Positions 57,296 through 64,000 of a stretch of DNA of 64,000 nucleotides are shown one piece after another. The position numbers and the translations under genes are program-made. The stretch comes from Poa pratensis. Its lineage: Eukaryota; Streptophyta; Magnoliopsida; Poales; Poaceae. The DNA lies in assembly GCA_947311845.1 (NCBI GenBank), contig CAMZMU010000034.1, positions 94,491,976 to 94,555,975 of the forward strand, in the 5' to 3' direction. Positions within the stretch are counted from its first letter, which is position 1, and every line of letters starts with the position of its first letter. The notes beneath the pieces were generated by a model. The model saw nothing but the letters and a program-made list of their open reading frames with translations. It had not been told where the DNA came from and made no database searches.

Positions 57296-57500
57296 TTGTA
57301 CAACCTGTTATGTATAGTTGTACAACTTGTGTCTGTATAGTTGTACAAGCTGTGTTTATACAAACTGTGATTGTGTAGTTGTACAACATGTGCCTATATA
57401 GTTGTACAACCCGTGTCTGTACAACTTGTGTCTGTCTAGTTGTACAACCTGTGTCTGTACAACATGTGTCTGTTTAGTTGTACAACTTGTATCTGCGTAC
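57296..57500 (+). repeat. minisatellite of TAGTTGTACAACTTGTGTCTG type
   Basis: About ten degenerate units of 17-22 bases built on GTTGTACAACNTGTGTCTGT. The GTTGTACAAC core is palindromic. More distant copies lie near 57025-57060 and 57500-57600. It lies inside the outer CACTA-like element and is non-coding. Confidence 0.85.
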
Positions 57501-57907
57501 TTTGTACTCGCTATTCTGTGAACTTTGTACATCATCTTCTATCTATTCTGTACATTTAGTTCTGTGTAGTTTGTACACCTTATTTCTTTACGTGTGTACA
57601 CCTTCTTTTTTTACGTACATCGGGAAACCTGACGCGGGTGCTTCGGTTCACAGGACATGCATGCGGACGTGTACGATCACAAGGATTCCTACCTACAGAC
57701 TTGGGGCAGCTGCATTCGAGGGGCTTTGTACGCGGATGTGCTGGGCGGATGTACAGGATGCGACCTGCGTACGTTGCCGGCCGGTCTCTCGTATCAGCTC
57801 TTCCTTGCTGCCTATACGCGCGCGCCAGCGGACGGATGGAACCAGCGCGGGATGTATAGAGCACCAGACCAGAGCGGGGCTTTGTACGCTGGAGCGAGCC
57901 GGGACCA

Positions 57908-59269
57908 CACTACTAGGAAAAAGGTTATAGAGAGGTTGCATTCTGTGGCGCACCCTTAATTGGTGCGCCACAGAAAGTCACATTTCTGTGGCGCACCTAG
58001 CCATGTGCGCCACAGAAAGGTGACTTTACTTTCTGTGGCGCACCAAGCCTGGTGCGCCACAGAAAGTCACATTTCTGTGGCGCACATAGCCAGGTGCGCC
58101 ACAGAAAGTTATCCGGGGGCGGTTTAAAATTTGAAAAAAATAATTCTGTGGCGCACCTGGCACGTGCGCCACAGAAAGGTGACATTCTGTGGCGCACCAG
58201 GCTTGGTGCGCCACAGAATTATTTTTTTCAAATCCCACCACCACCACCCCCGTGGATCGCCTTTTTAGTCTTGCAGGAATTAAAGGAAAATGATAAAAAT
58301 TTCAATAAATAAAATCCTTTGACATGTAGTTAGATTTGAGTGTCTAGTAGGTATAGAAATTTTGAAATATGAATTTTGACCTTTTCTGCAACAAACAGGA
58401 AAAAAAACTTGTAACGGCCATAACTTTTGCATACGACGTCGAAATAACGCAAATAATATGTCAAAAAAATCGTGAGAAAAATCCGATCTCGAATCCACAG
58501 ATTCCTCAAATTCCAAAACAAAAAAAAGTTATTTCAAACAGACGATTTTTCGCAGCAAAATCAAAAGAAAGAAAAAAATTAAAAAAATTCAAAAATTCCA
58601 AAATTCTAAAAAAGACACAGAAATGTATAACAAAGAAGATTGTTGAATTTTTTGGATTTTTTAAGTGTTTTGACTTTTTTGAAAATTTTGGATTTTTTGA
58701 ATTTTTTAAGTTTTTTAATTTTTTTTGGATCTTTTGAAACTTTTGAATCTCCTTTTGAAACTTTAGAAGTTTTTGAAAAATTTGATATTTAAAAACACAC
58801 ATTTATAACACATACCACATATACATATACAAGACTTAAGAGGGTTCATATCATATATATATCAATAAGAAGTTGAGTAGCACAAGGGTAGGTGGACTGG
58901 GTGTAACTTAAAAGTTAAGCGTGCTAGGGTTGGAGTAGTTTGAGAATGGGTGACCTAGCGGGAAGGTATCAGTTCAAAAAATTCAAAAAATATGAAAATA
59001 ATTCCAATAATTAGGATTTTTCATATTATTTCATATTCTATTTTTTTGAAACTTTTTATATTTTTTTGCATTTTTTGAATTTTTTGAAATTTCTGTGGCG
59101 CACCTGGCCAGGTGCGCCACAGAAATGTGATAATTCTGTGGCGCACCAAGCCAGGTGCGCCACAGAAATAATTTTTGTGGCGAGATTTCTGTGGCGCACC
59201 CAGAAAACCTGGGGGTGCGCCACAGAAAGTCAAAAACGTGCGCCACAGAAAGGCCTTTCTATGGTAGTG
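57908..59269 (+). mobile_element. complete non-autonomous CACTA element, 1362 bp
   Basis: Starts CACTACTAGGAAAAAGG and ends CCTTTCTATGGTAGTG. CCA flanks both ends (57905-57907, 59270-59272). Subterminal hairpins TTCTGTGGCGCAC...GTGCGCCACAGAA occur about eight times at 57941-58225 and five times at 59090-59250. The AT-rich middle contains many AAATTCAAAAA-type words and, at 58909-58972, a 5S rRNA-like segment. No transposase. Same family as the half element at 13258-14118 and the carrier at 37406-40496. Confidence 0.92.
58909..58972 (+). ncRNA. 5S rRNA-like segment inside a CACTA element
   Basis: AAAGTTAAGCGTGCTAGGG, then TGGAGTAGTTTGAGAATGGG and TGACCTAGCGGGAAGG follow the order of the second half of plant 5S rRNA (AAGTTAAGCGTGCTTGGG...GGATGGGTGACC...GGGAAGTCC). 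This half includes the box C region of the internal promoter. The first half of 5S is not recognisable. It is a relic, not a 5S gene. Confidence 0.65.
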
Positions 59270-59482
59270 CCAGCACGGTGCCGTGTTAGATTTCGTTTTC
59301 TCTACCTCACGCGTGGAAGCCAAATTCGTTTTCGCTATTAGGATGTCTGTCAGGCCACCACGTGGTGCACTGCTACGCTCTGTATTTGCCCTTTGCGAAG
59401 GGAACCCTTTTCCTAATCGCACCCGTCTTAACACAATCCACTCCGTATTCCGCGCTTCAAGCTAGGAAGAAGGGAAGGGACG

Positions 59483-59962
59483 ATGTGGCTGCTGTACAGG
59501 TTGACACGGAGGCACCGCGCCGCCACGACCTGCCTCCTCCTCATCGCCGCCGCTGACGCCCTCATCGCCGATGATCCCCAGCGCGCTAAGGCCGCCGAGC
59601 GCCGCAAGGTCCTCGAGGCGTTCATGGCCCACAAGCGCGCCGCCGCTGCTGGAGGAGACTCCCAAGTCCCACCACCCCCAGCCCCACCAGGATATCGCAA
59701 ACCGTCCATGGCAGAAGGTGACCCAGAACGGGCCCTAAGGCTCTGGTCCGATCCACCACCGCGCCGCTGGAGGTTAATGCCGACGCTGCGCGTCACCCGC
59801 CACCAAGGCGCCACTCTGGCTTTAGGGCCCGGCACCAAAGCCGTGCCGCCCTTGAACCGCCGCCACCACTCCACTAGCTCACGAGCTCAATTTCAGGCTC
59901 AAGTTTGGCTCCAAAGAAGCCCACAAAGGCTCAAGCTCGGCTTGGCAATGAGAGAAAATTAA
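59483..59962 (+). CDS. small hypothetical ORF, copy B
   Basis: The frame MWLLYRLTRRHRAATTCLLL, followed by KAAERRKVLEAFMAHKRAAA, matches the MITE-split copy at 33275. Homology covers about the first 70 codons; the rest (Pro-rich, then basic) is unmatched and may be read-through or a different last exon. The hydrophobic stretch near residues 15-25 could be a membrane anchor or signal. The shared coding phase with few frame changes between copies suggests real coding, but the family is unknown. A donor-like GTGACC near 59718 could end a first exon. Confidence 0.4.
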   Translation: MWLLYRLTRRHRAATTCLLLIAAADALIADDPQRAKAAERRKVLEAFMAHKRAAAAGGDSQVPPPPAPPGYRKPSMAEGDPERALRLWSDPPPRRWRLMPTLRVTRHQGATLALGPGTKAVPPLNRRHHSTSSRAQFQAQVWLQRSPQRLKLGLAMREN

Positions 59963-60316
59963 GGAAAATAGATGTTCAGTCATACAAAAATGGTGCAGGC
60001 TAAAGCTCAATTAAACTAAGTGAGTATGCAGGGCAGGAAAATATCGTTCACTGACATGAAAATAAAGTAAATTCGATGGAGCCTCGAGTATGCGTATCGA
60101 AACGAGTCTTATTGAATAATTTGAGTTGGAACTCGGCTCGTTTAGGTCTCAAATAGAGAATCAAGTTTTTGATTTCATGCATGCAAGAATGACGCACTGC
60201 GAAGAACTGAAATTGTTTCTTTCACATGGGATAAGGAATTACGGTATGATATGTAATAGTTCTTTCTGTGAGATGAGATGAGAAGAAGATAAGCTACGGA
60301 ATCAGGAATTCTTCTA
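59963..60316. other. no gene seen
   Basis: AT-rich flank between the small ORF and a Stowaway MITE. No recognisable features. Confidence 0.4.
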
Positions 60317-60409
60317 CTCCCTCTGATCTCAGTTAAGTGTCAGAAGCAGTTTAGCAATTTGTACGTACCTAGCTCATTTGCAGCGACACATTTTTAGGAT
60401 TGGAGGGAG
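60317..60409. mobile_element. Stowaway MITE, 93 bp, TA TSD
   Basis: Ends CTCCCTCTGATCTCAG and, inverted, CTCCCTCCAATCCTAA. TA flanks both sides (60315-60316, 60410-60411). It lies about 380 bp upstream of the secreted peptide gene, where such elements are common. Confidence 0.9.
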
Positions 60410-60723
60410 TATAAAATCTTGAGCGCCTGCTTGCCGAGGCGCGAAATAGAGAAGAAAATCCTAGCTAGTAATGCATGCATGTGCTTTGTGTGTCTAAACA
60501 TGTTGCAAAATCGTGCATTACTGCTCAAGATCGAGTGGCGCGCGAAAGCATAACATGGGCAGCCGAACCAAGGCTAGCTAGGAGGAACTGAATTCTTCGT
60601 TGCTGAACCTACAATCGATCGCGAGAAACGTCCTTTCGATCGGTCGCTGTTCAAACCGGAACCGATCACATGCACGGTCGTTCGTCTTCTCTTCAGTGAG
60701 CTGCACGTATGGTCTCTGTTTTC

Positions 60724-60734
60724 CCTACAAATAG
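60724..60734 (+). promoter_or_regulatory. TATA-like element of the secreted peptide gene
   Basis: CTACAAATAGA lies 58-68 bp before the start codon at 60792. This fits a core promoter with a short leader containing CACACCATCTCATCGTC. The variant TATA sequence makes this tentative. Confidence 0.45.
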
Positions 60735-60791
60735 AGGCCAGTCGATTCGAAGTCGAAGCCACACCATCTCATCGTCACCCACAGGTCAGCC

Positions 60792-61174
60792 ATGACGACC
60801 ACCGTCCGCTCCTCCGCCACCCGCGTCCTGCTCGCCGTGGCGCTGCTCCTGTGCGTCGCCGCCGCGCTGGTTTCGGCCGAGGGAGCCAAGCCTAAGCAGC
60901 CGACCACCAAGTACATCTCCTACGCGGCCAAACCGAACGATGACTGCATCAAGCAAGTTCCTGCGCCCGCCTACTGCTGCGGAAAATCCGCTCTCTTCGG
61001 CAGGTGCCCCGTAGGTAAGTGATCGCGTAGAGCACTTCATTCCTTCCTTTTCCTTCTTTCAAAAATTGCCTAGCTCGATCTAAGCTGGCCTAACGTGATT
61101 TTGTAAAATGATTTGCAGGTTGGCGCCCGGCTCCTCCCAGAGTTGGTACCCGGACGGCGGCGCCCACCCCTTGA
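60792..61174 (+). CDS. small secreted Cys-containing peptide, two exons
   Basis: Exon 60792-61014 and exon 61119-61174 are joined across a GTAAGT...TTTGCAG intron of 104 bp, giving 92 codons plus TGA. Residues 1-29 form a clear signal peptide (basic start, then VLLAVALLLCVAAALVSAE). The mature part is basic and holds KYISYAAKPNDDC, APAYCCGKSALFGRC and a Pro-rich end from exon 2. The block YISY recalls the receptor-binding motif of RALF peptides, but the RALF Cys spacing is absent; here it is C-x(10)-CC-x(8)-C. I therefore call it an apoplastic peptide of unknown class. A TATA-like site and short leader precede it. Retaining the intron would end the protein at a TGA immediately after the donor (76 codons), still secreted. 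Confidence 0.65.
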
Positions 61175-62276
61175 TTCGTCTCTCCCCTGACTGGCCGTGG
61201 CCGTGGACACTTGTTCCTGTTGCAGAAATTAAAACGAGTAGAATAAAACGATGCAACGTCTTGAACAACCATCACATATTGCGGGTGTGTCAACACGATC
61301 GAGGGTACCCTCGCGCATAGCAGTTGCCCCTGCTCATGATGTTTCATCCAGAAAACCCAAATGGCCAAGATGCAATAAATTGTCACAAGATAGTAGCATG
61401 CATAATCACTACTGGTGTAAAACTCAAATATATTGCCTGTTTCATTTCTACTGGTGTAAAACTCAACCAGCTGCAGCTCCTCGTCTACTAATCAGCAGCA
61501 CGACAAATATAAGATAGATGTATCCTCCGAGATATTACTTGCAGTCTCCAAAGAATATTACACACGCACGCGCCTAGTAGTAGATCTTCATTTCTCTAGT
61601 ACATGTACGGCTTCAAAAACAAGGAAACTACATGTACCTAGCTAGTATCAATCAATTGGCAGCCATCTAGGCACACAACGACTAGTACTCATCAGCATTC
61701 AGCACTGATTTTATTGAACTCACCCCATCAGTGCCTTCTACACATGGCTAGCTTCTTCACCGGTAGCTAGCACGCCATCCAGTCATCAACAAGCATAATG
61801 GCTGCAAGGAGGAGGACGCATCTTCTCCATATCGACACCCAACCTGCATGTAAGAACACAAATGCAGCAGCGGATCATTCGTTGGACCCAAAAATAATCA
61901 ACACGATATGTGGAAAGCATCTCAGCAGCAAGATCATTTCACATGCCCGCAACAAAACAACACCACTCATCAGCTATCAAGAAGTCTTCCGTCTCACTAA
62001 CAGCTGCACTTGCAACAACCACAAACAGCTCTCGAAAACAAGATCAGGCAGAGGCCAGAAACACAAAATCATGAAGTTCATGTGCTTACATACAACAGCA
62101 AGTTGAGGGAGGCTAGTAACTAGCCGTTGTCGCGAGCCTCATCGAACCCTTGAACACTCCCCATTCCTCAAGAATTTGCATCTGTTTGTGGTTGTTGCAA
62201 GTGCAAAATCTAGAAGACCAGCAGCTTCTATATTGCCTGGCTTTAGGAGTCAACTGCAAAAACAGAGGCAGAAGAG
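61175..62276. other. no gene seen; first copy of a direct repeat
   Basis: Contains the 3' flank of the peptide gene. At about 61889-62045 lies a segment with ATCTCAGCAGCAAGAT, CATCAGCTAT and ACAAACAGCTCTCGAAAACA, which recurs after the MULE at about 63661-63805. A 102-codon frame at 61798-62106 overlaps it but has no domain. Confidence 0.45.
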
Positions 62277-63547
62277 GAGTTAATAGCACTGGCAGTCACT
62301 GAAGTCGTCGACTGGGTGCACTTAAGTCACCATTTTCAAAAATCTTCTGAACCCGTCACTCAAGTCGACATCCATGTGCACTTTGGTCACTCGGCCGGTT
62401 TTTGATCGGTTTTTGACCGAGAGTGACAGGAACTTTTGCATATAACCCCTCACTCGCTTCGTGCTCTCCACAGGACCGCCCCGGCGACCCCTTCCGCGTC
62501 ACGGCCATGTCCGACGGCTTCGACGCCGGCGGCATGGGCTTGTGCGAGGACCCGGTCGAGTACTGCCGCAAGGCTGAGTCCATCGTACACGAGCACCGGG
62601 CCACCGGGACGTCGTCGGTAGCAATCAGGAGCCGCGCCAGCGTGTCTGACCCGGCGGCTTCCATCCGGCGCAGGTACTCCGCGGTGGTAGCGTACGCCGG
62701 CGTCCGCGTTCATGACTCAGATGTGCGCGGTTGACGTGGTCTACGGCGAGGCGTGCTCAGCGTGGACCTTGGGCCCGAGGATGTCCCGCCGTTCGTCCGG
62801 AATTAGTTTTTCCGGGCGGATTCCAAAACCAGGCAGCACGTGAAGAAGACACGGCCAGCGACGAGCCTCTTTCCGACAAGATTTTGCAAATTCAATCGAC
62901 GTCATATTGTTTCCCGTGGTTCCCTCCTCCGTCCTGACCAAATTTCCCCAAATCTTATGATGTAATCGAAGAGATCGACTTCATCTTCCTCGGGTCCGGC
63001 CATCACCGCCGCCACTCCTCGTGAGCTCATGGTGCAGCAAATTAGTTCGATTCCTTGCAGCCGAACACTATATTCTACGTGCTAGAGTCATTGCGCACCT
63101 TTCCACAGCATTTAGATTACGTTGGCCATGGGGACGGCGACCAACGTGCCTGCTCGTGCGCCGCTCGCCGTCGACAGGTCGTCTACTTGTGTCTTTGACC
63201 AAAGATAAGCGTGTCATAAGGATTGCCTCGTGACCGGCAGCGTCATGTGGCCCTGCGCCGGCAGCGGCACAAGGAGGACGCGAGCGCCGCCGTGTCTCCG
63301 TTCATCGCCGGAGACGTTTGCTTGGCCTCTAGTTGACTTTATGTACACCAAAATGAAAGAAAGAAAAGCGAGTGAGGGGTTATCTGCAAAAGTTCCTGTC
63401 ACTCTCGGTCAAAAACCGGTCAAAAACCGGCCGAGTGACCAAAGTGCACATGGATGTCGACTTGAGTGACGGGTTCAGAAGATTTTTGAAAATGGTGACT
63501 TAAGTGCACCACTCAACGAATTCAGTGACCGCCAGTGCTATTAACTC
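62277..63547. mobile_element. Pack-MULE, 1271 bp, 10-bp TSD
   Basis: The terminal inverted repeats are about 185 bp (62277-62461 and 63363-63547), start GAGTTAATAGCACTGGC, and differ at only about a dozen sites. The 10-bp repeat GGCAGAAGAG flanks both ends (62267-62276, 63548-63557). Long inverted repeats with a 9-11 bp target repeat define Mutator-like elements. There is no MURA transposase; instead the interior carries a rearranged host gene fragment (UDP-glycosyltransferase). Confidence 0.93.
62464..62815 (+). pseudogene. captured UDP-glycosyltransferase (UGT74-like) fragment, with internal inversion
   Basis: Plus strand: DPFRVTAMSDGFDAGGMG and DPVEY, a typical N-terminal acceptor-binding segment of plant UGTs. 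The next 110 bp (62564-62673) read correctly only on the minus strand: LRRMEAAGSDTLARLLIATD and, after a one-base shift, PVLVYDGLS. From about 62705 the plus strand resumes with AFMTQMCAVDVVYGEA and, in another frame, VDLGPEDVPPFV. So a block between two GAGTAC sites is flipped. The C-terminal sugar-donor (PSPG) motif is absent. It cannot encode an enzyme. Confidence 0.8.
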
Positions 63548-63557
63548 GGCAGAAGAG

Positions 63558-64000
63558 TACCATCAGGTTACTGGTGGCGCATACACAGAAATATACACCA
63601 ATGCTCATGCAAACATAAACTGCAACAGGACACAGAAATTAAAAATACATGGAAATTGGCTATGAGATCAACACGAAATGTAGAAACCATCTCAGCAGCA
63701 AGATGAGGTCACATGACCGCAACAAAGGAACACGCTCATCAGCTATTAAGATGTCTTCCGCCACACTTGCAACATCCACAAACAACTCTCGAAAACAACA
63801 GTAGAGCTAACGTCCAGCGGAAGGCCTTTCAGGTCAGGAAAACTCATATGCTCAAGACACACAGAGCACACTCATGCATTCAACGAGAAAAACTTGAACT
63901 TTGTCGACAAGATTCCAGAATAGTTAAAAGCAACTCAGAGCATATTAAATGGAACGGCCATGCAGGACATAAAAAATCTAGAAGACCACCGGCCAGAGCG
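63558..64000. other. no gene seen; second copy of a direct repeat
   Basis: At about 63661-63805 the segment shared with 61889-62045 recurs in the same orientation. The remainder is AT-rich without domains up to the window end. Confidence 0.45.

Larger units (their letters stand above)
56684..59419 (+). mobile_element. outer CACTA-like element, right end eroded
   Basis: Left end CACTAGAAAAAGAGTTCCCT, then TTGGAAAGGG. Right end, read inverted, is ATTAGGAAAAGGGTTCCCTT, then CGCAAAGGG. The right terminus lacks a clean TAGTG. AAT precedes the left end and also occurs at 59415-59417, a possible target repeat if AGTG was lost. The interior carries a roughly 150-bp direct duplication (56860-57005 and 57138-57290, both with GAACCGTTTATCC), a minisatellite and an inserted CACTA element (57908-59269). 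Confidence 0.55.

Noticed and set aside
57478..57930. 150-codon frame rich in Leu, Tyr and Cys
   Set aside because: It is translated from the TGTAC-rich minisatellite and its degenerate extension, so the periodic residues come from the repeat.
57941..58225. Evenly spaced repeats that resemble a CRISPR array
   Set aside because: The repeats are inverted hairpins inside a CACTA element with target duplications in plant DNA. There are no unique spacers of constant length and no cas genes.
61798..62106. 102-codon frame after the peptide gene
   Set aside because: It overlaps a direct repeat whose second copy at 63661 is not open in the same way, and no signal or domain is seen.

Overview
This is plant nuclear DNA, most likely from a Triticeae grass (wheat, barley, rye or Aegilops type). 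The evidence is spliced genes with GT-AG introns, GC-rich grass-type exons, a very high load of nested transposons of cereal type (CACTA, Stowaway, PIF/Harbinger, hAT MITEs, Mutator-like, copia and gypsy LTRs, LINEs, a Cassandra TRIM) and an RGA-type NLR family typical of Triticeae. No prokaryotic, organellar or viral gene block and no CRISPR array was seen. All names rest on reading the sequence; no database search was possible.

Layout. 0-4 kb: a complete six-exon UPF1/SEN1-like RNA/DNA helicase gene on the minus strand. 4-12 kb: gene-poor, with a frameshifted hypothetical gene (6.5-7.05 kb), a 2.3 kb AT-rich block of tandem and inverted repeats and one weak hypothetical ORF. 12-19 kb: transposon graveyard (gypsy LTR plus primer-binding site and gag start, CACTA half, fold-back palindrome, copia LTR, poly(A) retroposon, LINE tail). 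19.7-24 kb: an apparently intact compact protein kinase followed directly by the C-terminal half of an NLR gene, which is cut by a solo LTR. 24.3-26 kb: a PIF/Harbinger-type element with TAA target duplications carrying a 331-codon ORF. 26-34 kb: degenerate exon fragments, a LINE, an aberrant tRNA-Ala and a small ORF split by a MITE. 35-41.3 kb: nested insertions, including a Cassandra TRIM with 5S rRNA-like sequence and a CACTA element that carries cyclic phosphodiesterase exons. 42.7-43.1 kb: the last two exons of an ML-domain (NPC2-like) lipid-binding gene. 43.2-44 kb: LINE endonuclease fragment. 44.8-48.8 kb: a full-length but multiply frameshifted NLR pseudogene. 48.8-56.5 kb: a second, internally tandem-duplicated copy of the 26-33 kb block, including a second copy of the aberrant tRNA. 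56.7-59.4 kb: two nested CACTA elements, one containing another 5S-like segment. 59.5 kb: second copy of the small ORF. 60.8-61.2 kb: a two-exon small secreted peptide gene. 62.3-63.5 kb: a Pack-MULE with 185-bp terminal inverted repeats, a 10-bp target duplication and a rearranged UDP-glycosyltransferase fragment.

How it fits together. The dominant architecture is a large segmental duplication: copy A (about 22-33.7 kb) and copy B (about 46.4-59.9 kb) carry the same series NLR 3' end, degenerate exon block, tRNA, small ORF, in the same order and orientation. Each copy was then invaded by different transposons. This allows empty-site comparison, so several element boundaries and target duplications can be read to the base. 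The likely functional genes are few: the helicase, the kinase and the secreted peptide. The NLRs, the ML-domain gene and most repeat-borne ORFs look broken or partial.
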